A DNA stretch of 5,641 nucleotides, from contig DAOVVO010000088.1 of NCBI GenBank assembly GCA_030637135.1, forward strand, positions 1 to 5,641, read 5' to 3'. The translations under genes and the position numbers were made by a program. Of this stretch, positions 1-5,457 are shown piece by piece (position 1 is the first letter of the stretch; the number at the start of each line of letters is the position of its first letter). The stretch comes from Nitrospirota bacterium. GTDB taxonomy: Bacteria > Nitrospirota > Thermodesulfovibrionia > UBA6902 > BMS3Bbin08. The notes below the pieces were generated by a model. That model searched no databases and was not told where the DNA came from. It worked only from the letters and a program-made list of their open reading frames with translations.

Positions 1-411
1 AAAATCAGCCACACTCTCATCATCAGGTCCTTTTGGTGCAAACAGTTCATACACCATTCTCAACTTTCCCTTCCACGACATAAGGTCAGATTTTAAGAAC
101 GAGATTGGAGACGCGGAAAGCATATTCAGTTTTCCGTCTGAAAATATGAACCGTTTTTTTGCATTTTCATTACTCCTTAATGGTTCAAGCACGAGTTCCT
201 TACAGAATTTAAGCGTCAAAGGCTTGTTGTCAAGAAAACCATTGGGTCCTTTTTCACAGAGAAATCCATCTACCTTGTCGCTCCAGACCTTTCCACCAGG
301 CCTTGATTCAGCCTCTAAAACCACGATGTTGATATTTTCATTTTTTTTGAGGAGGGCATAGGCGGTTGTTAAACCGGAAAGCCCACCTCCAACGACAGCT
401 ATGTGCGTCAT
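1..411 (-). CDS. hemY: Protoporphyrinogen/coproporphyrinogen oxidase, HemY type (also named hemG or cgoX), N-terminal part
   Basis: This is a FAD-dependent oxidase that removes six electrons from protoporphyrinogen IX (or from coproporphyrinogen III in the CgoX branch) to give the porphyrin used by ferrochelatase. Only 137 residues are visible and the frame is open to the left edge; the family is usually about 450-480 residues. Residues 4-18 (IAVVGGGLSGLTTAY) form the dinucleotide-binding beta-alpha-beta fold. They are followed by VVLEAESRPGGKVWS, and then by DGFLCEKGPNGFLDNKP, the family's G-F-x-x-E-x-G-P-x-x-F-L signature near residues 48-64. The ATG at 411-409 is supported by AAGGG at 421-417, five bases upstream. 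It lies 156 bases downstream of hemH on the same strand and no clear promoter is seen between them, so co-transcription is likely. The family assignment is firm. Which porphyrinogen it oxidises cannot be told from this fragment. Confidence 0.93.
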   Translation of the reverse strand, partial: MTHIAVVGGGLSGLTTAYALLKKNENINIVVLEAESRPGGKVWSDKVDGFLCEKGPNGFLDNKPLTLKFCKELVLEPLRSNENAKKRFIFSDGKLNMLSASPISFLKSDLMSWKGKLRMVYELFAPKGPDDESVADF

Positions 412-567
412 ATGTGCCCTTACATTAACTTCTTACTCGCTAAATTTTCGAGAATCTGTTATTCAAATTTTTAAAAAGATTTCCTTGAAAAAGTTTTAAA
501 GGACTCAAGTGTTATAATGTTCGAGAAAATCGGTATCGAATCGTTTTGACTCTGACCCCCCAAGTCC

Positions 568-1569
568 TCATGTCATTTTAGATAATACAAGCTCCTTCAG
601 TGCAGCTATAAATTTCTCTGATGTATTCAATGAATGACACCTTTTTAATTTTATGCCATGCTCCACTGCAATTTCTTTATACAGCATATCAATCTCATAG
701 AGTGTCTCAATATGGTCAGATACAAAACTAACAGGGACTACAAATACTTTCTTAACGCCTGTTTTTGCAAGTTTTATTATAGTCTCATCTGTCGTGGGCT
801 GCAACCACTTTACAGGACCGCTCTTGCTTTGAAATGCAAGATGCCAATGCAAAACAGATATATTATAAGGATCCCGGGAGAGTCTCCTCATTATTTCTTT
901 TATAGTAGTCCTTACATGGTCAACGTAAGGGTCTCCTTTTCTTATAAAAGCCTCGGGGAGGCTGTGTGCACTGAAAAGCACATGAATATCTTTTATATTA
1001 AATTCTGAAATGCCCAAGTTTATGAGTTCTGCGAGAGAATCTATATACGGCGGAAAATCATACCACTGTTCAATATACTCAATGCTGATGTCTCGCCCCC
1101 TCGTTGCACGTTTGAACTCTGAAATTGCGGACCCTGTTGTTGCTTTTGAATAGTGTGGATAAAGGGTAAGCACGATAAGTCGTTTTATTCCGTCATCTAA
1201 AACCTTGCTCACTGTATCTGCTATAAAAGGATGCCAGTAACGCATGCCTATATAAACCTTGAAATTATGTGAAGAGTCATGCGCTAAGAGTGTGGAGTTA
1301 AGAGATTCTTCAAGGGCTTTTGCCTGAGCCTCTGTGATATCACGTATTGGCGATTTTCCGCCTATAGTCTTATACATATGTTCTATCTTTCTTGAACGAA
1401 GGCTTGATATCAACCAGGCTAGAGGCGTTTGAAGAAAGGATGGCCCGAGCTTGATAATCTCTCTATCGGAAAAAAGATTATAGAGAAACGGTTTGACCGC
1501 CCTGAGGGAATCAGGACCACCAAGATTTAACAATAGAATACCTGTGGTCTCTTTATTCCTCAGTGCCAA
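568..1569 (-). CDS. hemH: Ferrochelatase
   Basis: It inserts ferrous iron into a porphyrin, protoporphyrin IX in the classical pathway or coproporphyrin III in the CpfC branch. The 333 residues are a normal bacterial length. Visible motifs are GILLLNLGGPDS (10-21), IGGKSPIRDITEAQA (69-83), MRYWHPF (109-115), LYPHYS (136-141), FSAHSLP (199-205, catalytic His202), LAFQSKSGPVKWL (244-256) and SDHIETLYEID (284-294, the conserved Glu288). The QSxxGPVKWL and LFSDREII stretches resemble protoporphyrin-type enzymes more than the Bacillus/actinobacterial coproporphyrin type. I see no cysteine cluster for a C-terminal [2Fe-2S] site. The start is TTG at 1569, chosen because AAGGA (1580-1576) lies six bases upstream and the N-terminus matches the family. 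The gene sits 192 bases downstream of hemE and 156 bases before hemY, the common hemE-hemH-hemY order. Confidence 0.96.
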   Translation of the reverse strand: MALRNKETTGILLLNLGGPDSLRAVKPFLYNLFSDREIIKLGPSFLQTPLAWLISSLRSRKIEHMYKTIGGKSPIRDITEAQAKALEESLNSTLLAHDSSHNFKVYIGMRYWHPFIADTVSKVLDDGIKRLIVLTLYPHYSKATTGSAISEFKRATRGRDISIEYIEQWYDFPPYIDSLAELINLGISEFNIKDIHVLFSAHSLPEAFIRKGDPYVDHVRTTIKEIMRRLSRDPYNISVLHWHLAFQSKSGPVKWLQPTTDETIIKLAKTGVKKVFVVPVSFVSDHIETLYEIDMLYKEIAVEHGIKLKRCHSLNTSEKFIAALKELVLSKMT

Positions 1570-1661
1570 ATTTGATCCTTGTATATCCTGAGTGTTTTAT
1601 TGAATTTTACAATATCATAAGGTCGAAAAAAATACCTTTACCTTTTCGCTCCAATACCGAA

Positions 1662-1688
1662 AAAATACTTCATTAAGTGACGTGTCAA
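1662..1688 (-). promoter_or_regulatory. Weak sigma70-like promoter match upstream of hemH
   Basis: On the minus strand a perfect TTGACA hexamer (1688-1683) is followed 15 bases later by TATTTT (1667-1662), which shares four of six bases with TATAAT. The spacing is short and the -10 poor, and the match overlaps an imperfect hairpin. It could give hemH some independent transcription from within the cluster, but a chance match in AT-rich DNA is equally plausible. Confidence 0.2.
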
Positions 1689-1712
1689 ATTGTGTTTCAG
1701 GACATCACGTAA
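1673..1712 (-). terminator. Imperfect hairpin followed by a T-run, possible weak attenuator between hemE and hemH
   Basis: On the plus strand TTAAGTGACGTGTC (1673-1686) and GACATCACGTAA (1701-1712) can pair with one mismatch and a two-base bulge, leaving a 14-base loop. Read on the minus strand, in the direction of transcription, a run of six or more T (near 1666-1660) begins about seven bases past the stem. The gap between stem and T-run and the bulge make it a poor intrinsic terminator. At most it would reduce read-through from hemE into hemH. Confidence 0.2.
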
Positions 1713-1761
1713 GTGAATATGGGGTGTCTTTTGAACTTATTTTAGCTTCTTAACTCCTGCG

Positions 1762-2811
1762 CTATCTCTTACCAAGATTATGAACATGTTCTACTAAAGC
1801 AACAACATTATCAACAGGGGTTTCAGGCAAAACACCATGGCCGAGGTTGAAAATATGTCCCCGTGCGGAAGATGTCCTGCTTAAGATATCCTTTACACGC
1901 TCTTTAATCCTTTGTTTCGGCAGAAATAAAGCACAGGGATCGAGATTCCCCTGAACTGAAAAACCATTGCCCACTTCTTCTATTGCATCGTCTATATTGA
2001 GCCTCCAGTCTAAACCCAATACATCAGCATTGCACGTTTTTATTTCCTTAAGCAAACCAGCACATTCGCCTACAAAATAAATAACAGGGATATGTCCTCT
2101 GTTTTCATTTTTTTGCCAGTTTTTGATGTGTTCTATCACTCTTGTAGCATAAGAGAGGGCATATCTCCTGTAATCCTGCGGTGAAAATATTCCTGCCCAT
2201 GTATCAAAAAGCTGTACAGCCTGCGCTCCTGCCCTGATCTGTGCCTTGAGATATTCTGTAATTGTCTGCGTAACCTTATCCATCAGGGATTCATATAAAT
2301 CAGGGGTTTGGAAAATCATCCTTTTTGTGTGGAGGAAATTCTTTGATGTACCACCTTCAATCATATAGGTAGCTGTGGTAAAAGGGGCGCCTGAAAAACC
2401 TATTAAGGGCACTTTTCCCTTGAGTTCCTTTCGCAATATTTTTATGGTATTCATCACAAAATGTAGTTTATCTTCCGGCTTCGGAACTAAAAGCTTTTTC
2501 AAGGAACTCTTATCGCGTATATGAGGACTGAGTACAGGACCTTTTTTTTCAAAAAATTCAAGTTTCATACCCATGGCCTCAACCGGTATAAGGATATCCG
2601 AAAATAAAATTGCAGCATCTACACCAAGGGCGTCTACTGGCTGCATCGTTACCTCTGAAGCGAGTTCGGATGTTTTGCAAAGAGTTAAAAAATCTACTTT
2701 CTTTCTTATCTTTTGATACTGCTTTAAATACCTCCCTGCCTGACGCATTATCCATACAGGTGTATATGGGACGGTCTCGCCCCTGCAGGCTCTGAGAAAA
2801 ATATCGTTCAT
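1762..2811 (-). CDS. hemE: Uroporphyrinogen III decarboxylase
   Basis: It decarboxylates the four acetate side chains of uroporphyrinogen III to give coproporphyrinogen III, without cofactor, in the cytoplasm. The 349 residues match the family length. The first signature, PVWIMRQAGRYLKQY (18-32), carries the substrate-binding arginines Arg23 and Arg27. FSDIL (70-74) holds the catalytic Asp72. GFSGAPFTTATYMIEGG (138-154) is the second signature with the active-site Tyr149, LFDTWAG is at 201-207, and GHGVLPETP (324-332) contains the conserved His325. All key residues are intact. The ATG at 2811 is preceded by a strong GGAGG (2820-2816). A 174-bp MITE-like element starts only five bases beyond that Shine-Dalgarno, separating hemE from the AhbD-like gene upstream. 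HemE is needed for the protoporphyrin and coproporphyrin routes but not for the siroheme-to-heme route in which AhbD was first described. Confidence 0.97.
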   Translation of the reverse strand: MNDIFLRACRGETVPYTPVWIMRQAGRYLKQYQKIRKKVDFLTLCKTSELASEVTMQPVDALGVDAAILFSDILIPVEAMGMKLEFFEKKGPVLSPHIRDKSSLKKLLVPKPEDKLHFVMNTIKILRKELKGKVPLIGFSGAPFTTATYMIEGGTSKNFLHTKRMIFQTPDLYESLMDKVTQTITEYLKAQIRAGAQAVQLFDTWAGIFSPQDYRRYALSYATRVIEHIKNWQKNENRGHIPVIYFVGECAGLLKEIKTCNADVLGLDWRLNIDDAIEEVGNGFSVQGNLDPCALFLPKQRIKERVKDILSRTSSARGHIFNLGHGVLPETPVDNVVALVEHVHNLGKR

Positions 2812-2821
2812 CTTTCCTCCG

Positions 2822-2825
2822 TTTA
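2822..2825. repeat. Left copy of a TTTA target-site duplication
   Basis: TTTA lies directly outside the left terminal inverted repeat of the 2826-2999 element, and an identical TTTA (3000-3003) lies directly outside the right repeat. Four matching bases could arise by chance in AT-rich DNA, but they abut the exact ends of the inverted repeats on both sides, as expected for transposition. Confidence 0.55.
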
Positions 2826-2837
2826 CCCCATTAGAGA
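2826..2837. repeat. Left terminal inverted repeat of the MITE-like element
   Basis: CCCCATTAGAGA is the reverse complement of 2988-2999 with one difference (A2830 opposite C2995). Ten of these bases (2828-2837) can instead pair perfectly with TCTCTAATGG at 2861-2870, giving a local stem with a 23-base loop, so two foldings compete. Confidence 0.65.
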
Positions 2838-2895
2838 AAGTTCATCACGTTAGAAATGTATCTCTAATGGAATGGTGTAGTGATCATCTTTCAAA

Positions 2896-2957
2896 GCCGA
2901 CGGTGGTTCACTCCGTAAGAGAACAAAGGTCTTACGGGGTACAAAGCCACTGTCGGC
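2896..2957. repeat. Long two-part hairpin inside the MITE-like element
   Basis: The outer arms are GCCGACGGTGG (2896-2906) and CCACTGTCGGC (2947-2957). The inner arms are ACTCCGTAAGA (2910-2920) and TCTTACGGGGT (2930-2940), around a nine-base loop. A small asymmetric bulge separates the two stems. The single non-Watson-Crick position in each stem is a G-U pair if the plus strand is RNA, but an A-C mismatch on the minus strand. The structure is far beyond chance for this length. Its role, whether in transposition or as an RNA fold, is unknown. Confidence 0.75.
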
Positions 2958-2963
2958 GCATAA

Positions 2964-2996
2964 CGTTAGAGATTAGAGATTGTAAAATCTCTAACG
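2964..2996. repeat. Right-end hairpin with two alternative registers
   Basis: CGTTAGAGATT (2964-2974) pairs perfectly over 11 bases with AATCTCTAACG (2986-2996). Because TTAGAGATT is repeated in an overlapping tandem (2966-2974 and 2973-2981), the second copy can instead form a nine-base stem with a four-base GTAA loop. The 3' arm overlaps the right terminal inverted repeat of the element. Confidence 0.7.
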
Positions 2997-2999
2997 GGG
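2988..2999. repeat. Right terminal inverted repeat of the MITE-like element
   Basis: TCTCTAACGGGG matches the left repeat (2826-2837) inverted at 11 of 12 positions and ends next to the right TTTA copy. Confidence 0.65.
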
Positions 3000-3003
3000 T
3001 TTA
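3000..3003. repeat. Right copy of the TTTA target-site duplication, containing a stop codon
   Basis: Identical to 2822-2825. Bases 3003-3001 read TAA on the minus strand and are the stop codon of the AhbD-like gene, so the insertion duplicated the stop codon rather than destroying it. Confidence 0.55.
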
Positions 3004-4086
3004 CTCCTTTTTTGTCTGCGCTAATTTTATTTTTCGCGGGATATAACCGCAAAAAGGTTCCTCTTCAAGATAGTCGCCGTATACAGAGTAAGCCCGTGCC
3101 CTGCAGCCACCGCATACATTTACAAACTCACAGGCACCACACTTGTTTTTATACTTTTTGAAATCCCTTAATTCCCTGAAAAGTTCAGAGCGTTCCCATA
3201 TCTCTCTAAAAGATTTTTCTCTCATATTGCCAGCGAATTTTGGAAAGTAACTGCACGGAAGGACATTCCCATCAACGTCTATGAGCGCTATAAGTTGCCC
3301 GGCAATACAGCCTTTAGCTCCTCCCGTAGAAAATTTTAAAGACCTGCGCTCATATTTCTCACCTTCCTCCTTTGACTTCTGGAGCACAATCCTGTAATAG
3401 TGTGGCGCACATGTCGGCCTCACGAGCATGTCTTTTTCATTTTTCTCCATGTGATAGTGCCACTCAAGTAATTCCTCATAATCTTCTTTGGATATAAGCT
3501 CATTCATAATCTCTTCGCCCCTGCCTGTAGGCACAATCATAAACATATACCAAGCAGTCGCGCCAAGCTCTTTCGCAAGTTTATACACCTTTGGAATTTC
3601 TTCCCGGTTCCTCTTTGTAAAAGAAGAATTTATGAGGAATTCAATTCTGTGTTTTTTGAATAATTGTGCAGCATTTATCGTTCCTGTAAATGCACCTTTT
3701 TCTTTTCTGAAATCATCATGTATCTCTTCTGACGCACCATCAAGGCTCAATGAAATAATCCTTATTCCTGATTCCTTAATCTTCTCGCAAATTTCCTCGG
3801 TAACAAGCGTCCCGTTTGTCGCAAGACACATCCTCAATCCCTTTTCTGTCCCGTACTTCGCTATGTCAAAGACATCTTCTCTCAGCAGTGGTTCCCCTCC
3901 TGAAAGCACAACCACAGGCTTTACATAACTTGAAATGTCATCAATGATTCTATACGCCTCCTGAGTAGAAAAATCAGGGTGTTGTGCTACAACCATTTCA
4001 GACGATGAACGGCAGTGGATACACTTGAGGTTGCATCTGCGTGTTATTTCCCACGCAATCCATTTTGGTTCAAATTTCAAGCTCAT
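3001..4086 (-). CDS. ahbD: Radical SAM/SPASM protein of the AhbD (heme b synthase) type
   Basis: AhbD enzymes decarboxylate two propionates of iron-coproporphyrin III to vinyl groups, giving heme b without oxygen. In the 361 residues, WEITRRCNLKCIHC (12-25) carries the CxxxCxxC radical SAM cluster (Cys18, 22, 25). LSGGEPLL (61-68) is the SAM-binding motif. RPTCAPHYYRI (223-233) resembles a motif I associate with heme-pathway members. The C-terminal SPASM region has Cys260, Cys278, CxxC at 316/319, CGGC at 325-328 and Cys346, enough for auxiliary Fe-S clusters. The segments GNMREKSFREIWE and CGGCRARAY strongly recall AhbD/NirJ proteins. The ATG at 4086 has no good Shine-Dalgarno. The gene lies between hemW and hemE in a heme cluster, which supports the call. 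Another SPASM heme or d1-heme enzyme (NirJ/AhbC-like), or a peptide-modifying relative, remains possible. Confidence 0.8.
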   Translation of the reverse strand: MSLKFEPKWIAWEITRRCNLKCIHCRSSSEMVVAQHPDFSTQEAYRIIDDISSYVKPVVVLSGGEPLLREDVFDIAKYGTEKGLRMCLATNGTLVTEEICEKIKESGIRIISLSLDGASEEIHDDFRKEKGAFTGTINAAQLFKKHRIEFLINSSFTKRNREEIPKVYKLAKELGATAWYMFMIVPTGRGEEIMNELISKEDYEELLEWHYHMEKNEKDMLVRPTCAPHYYRIVLQKSKEEGEKYERRSLKFSTGGAKGCIAGQLIALIDVDGNVLPCSYFPKFAGNMREKSFREIWERSELFRELRDFKKYKNKCGACEFVNVCGGCRARAYSVYGDYLEEEPFCGYIPRKIKLAQTKKE

Positions 4087-4097
4087 TTTATCATTTT

Positions 4098-4140
4098 CGC
4101 ATACGAGAAGTTAAAAACTCAAGAAAAAGAAAGGTATGCG
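4098..4140. repeat. Inverted repeat in the leader of the AhbD-like gene
   Basis: CGCATAC (4098-4104) and GTATGCG (4134-4140) are a perfect 7-bp inverted repeat with a 29-base A/G-rich (plus strand) spacer. In the minus-strand transcript the stem would end 11 bases before the start codon, where a ribosome-binding site is expected but not recognisable. It may be an operator, a translation-modulating hairpin or chance. Confidence 0.35.
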
Positions 4141-4171
4141 CTCTGGGGTATTACATTTTAACTGACTATAA

Positions 4172-4182
4172 ATTATATTATA
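4172..4182 (-). promoter_or_regulatory. Overlapping TATAAT -10-like hexamers upstream of the AhbD-like gene
   Basis: Two perfect TATAAT hexamers overlap on the minus strand (4182-4177 and 4177-4172), just after the hemW stop. No convincing -35 lies at the right distance within the end of hemW. A further near match, TTATAA (4183-4178) with TAAAAT (4160-4155) at 17-base spacing, is also possible. The stretch is simply AT-rich, so this is a weak candidate for transcription starting at the AhbD-like gene. Confidence 0.25.
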
Positions 4183-4194
4183 AAGCTCCATGCA

Positions 4195-5397
4195 TTACAG
4201 AAACTTTATAAATACTTCGTTCGAAAGGAGAATACCCTTTCTTGTTAGTTTCATATGTGTTTCTGTCTCACGAGAACAGTCCGACTGGTTTGAACTCATT
4301 GTCCCAAAATTACCGGATGAACCGTGAATGCTAATCAGCCCTGCTTCTTGAAGTTCGCTTATCTCATCATGGTAGAGCTTTAAAATTTCTTTACCGTACA
4401 TTTCTGATAATGCTTTAAGGTTTATACCATAAGTCTTTCTCAAGCCGAGAAACATAGCCTCTGATAATGCCCTTTCATTATCCACACTCTCGGTTTCCCT
4501 AACTGGACTTTTATTTTCTGAAAGTGCTTCTATATAATGCTCAAATTTATCAGTATTAAAAAATCTCTTTTTCCCTATAAGAGAATGCGCACCTAAACCC
4601 AATCCGTAATATTCTCCCCTGTCCCAGTAATTGAGATTGTGCATACAAGAATAATCAGGGAGTGCAAAATTAGATATTTCATACTGTAAGAAACCCTGCG
4701 CCTTTAAATAATCAATGGTATGCTTGTACATTTCAATGATTTTTTCCTCATCTAATCGTTTCAGCTTATGTGCTTTTATATGCTCATGAAGGGCGGTACC
4801 GAATACAACGGTGAGTTCATAAGCAGAAATATGTTTTGGTTTTAAACGTACCGTCTTTTTAAGTGTTTTTTCCCATTCGTTAATATCCTGCCCCGGAATA
4901 CCGTAGATAAGGTCAATTCCTATATTTTCGAAACCTGCATCTCTCGCAAGATCAACCGCTTTCTCAGCATCACGGGAGGAGTGAAGCCTGCCAAGAAAAC
5001 GTAGTTCACCATCATTAAAAGACTGTATCCCTAAGCTGATTCTGTTTATCCCTGATGAGTGAATGACCTGAAGTTTTTCCTTATTTAACGTTCCCGGGTT
5101 TGCTTCAATTGTTGCCTCATAGTTTTCTATAAAACGAAGATGTTGAAAGATATAATTAATCAGGTCATATAAGGTAATGGCTGAAAGAGAAGTAGGAGTA
5201 CCGCCTCCTATATAAAGGCTTGAAAGGTGCTCTGACCCTTTTCTCAGAACAATCTCATGAGAAATATTCAGGATCTCCTGCTTTAATGCTTTGATATAAG
5301 CATCTGCCTTTTCATCACTGTAAATCCCTGATACAAAATCACAATATATACACCTCTTTAAACAAAAAGGGATATGAACATAGAGGGAAAAAGCCAT
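4195..5397 (-). CDS. hemW: HemW-type heme chaperone (radical SAM, coproporphyrinogen-oxidase-like)
   Basis: HemW proteins bind heme and deliver it to target enzymes. They resemble HemN but lack its decarboxylase activity. Counting 400 residues from the ATG at 5397, YVHIPFCLKRCIYCDF (6-21) gives CxxxCxxC with Phe at 21, where HemN has a further Cys; this points to HemW. GGGTPTS (64-70) is the SAM motif, and LGIQSFND (122-129), GIDLIYGIPGQ (160-170), YEISNFA (239-245), HNLNYW (253-258) and GLGLGAHS (265-272) are typical of HemW. LTRKGILLSNEVFIKFL closes the protein. I preferred the ATG because HemW proteins start just before this motif; an in-frame TTG at 5412 would add five residues, and neither start has a clear Shine-Dalgarno. 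An S/N/T-rich stretch of about 20 residues near 360-380 looks inserted. The gene is first in the heme cluster, 108 bases ahead of the AhbD-like gene. Confidence 0.92.
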   Translation of the reverse strand: MAFSLYVHIPFCLKRCIYCDFVSGIYSDEKADAYIKALKQEILNISHEIVLRKGSEHLSSLYIGGGTPTSLSAITLYDLINYIFQHLRFIENYEATIEANPGTLNKEKLQVIHSSGINRISLGIQSFNDGELRFLGRLHSSRDAEKAVDLARDAGFENIGIDLIYGIPGQDINEWEKTLKKTVRLKPKHISAYELTVVFGTALHEHIKAHKLKRLDEEKIIEMYKHTIDYLKAQGFLQYEISNFALPDYSCMHNLNYWDRGEYYGLGLGAHSLIGKKRFFNTDKFEHYIEALSENKSPVRETESVDNERALSEAMFLGLRKTYGINLKALSEMYGKEILKLYHDEISELQEAGLISIHGSSGNFGTMSSNQSDCSRETETHMKLTRKGILLSNEVFIKFL

Positions 5398-5457
5398 AAG
5401 ATATTCTAACAAACATTATTGCAATTAGTAAGTATGTGTTTTTTAAAAGTTTAGTAT

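Larger units (their letters stand above)
2826..2999. mobile_element. MITE-like non-autonomous insertion element (174 bp)
   Basis: The element is bounded by CCCCATTAGAGA (2826-2837) and TCTCTAACGGGG (2988-2999), inverted repeats matching at 11 of 12 positions, and is flanked by TTTA direct repeats. It holds no open reading frame of note. Inside are a long bulged hairpin (2896-2957), hairpins built from the terminal repeats (2828-2870 and 2964-2996) and several TTAGAGA-like motifs in both orientations, which could be transposase-binding repeats. It lies between the stop codon of the AhbD-like gene and the Shine-Dalgarno of hemE and would be transcribed as part of the operon message. I cannot assign it to an insertion-sequence family. 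The alternative is a structured intercistronic RNA or a REP-like palindromic unit, but those do not predict the flanking duplication. Finding further copies in the genome would settle it. Confidence 0.6.

Noticed and set aside
146..361. Plus-strand open frame of 71 codons
   Set aside because: It lies entirely inside the hemY coding region on the other strand, and its translation resembles nothing.
485..518. Plus-strand TTGAAA ... TATAAT promoter between hemH and hemY
   Set aside because: The hexamers are 22 bases apart, too far for sigma70, and the only gene downstream on that strand would be antisense to hemH.
412..567. Intrinsic terminator after hemH
   Set aside because: No stable GC-rich stem followed by a T-run on the minus strand was found; only a 4-bp CTCG/CGAG pairing is seen.
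658..1008. Plus-strand open frame of 116 codons
   Set aside because: It is antisense to hemH, whose motifs are intact through this interval.
1683..1712. FNR/Crp-like operator around the TTGACA and CATCACG sequences
   Set aside because: No symmetric TTGAT-N4-ATCAA or TGTGA-N6-TCACA arrangement is present.
2610..2795. Plus-strand open frame of 61 codons
   Set aside because: It is antisense to the most conserved N-terminal part of hemE.
2826..2999. Integron attC site, CRISPR repeat or riboswitch
   Set aside because: There is no attC core-site pair and no regularly spaced repeat-spacer array, and I recognise no riboswitch consensus. Terminal inverted repeats plus a flanking duplication fit a transposable element better.
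3488..3928. Plus-strand open frame of 146 codons
   Set aside because: It is antisense to the radical SAM core of the AhbD-like gene. It is long only because of that gene's codon use and shows no recognisable domain.
4195..5397. Calling the radical SAM gene hemN (coproporphyrinogen III dehydrogenase)
   Set aside because: The cluster motif is CxxxCxYC followed by D-F, without the additional cysteine of HemN, and the HNLNYW and GLGAHS segments are typical of HemW.
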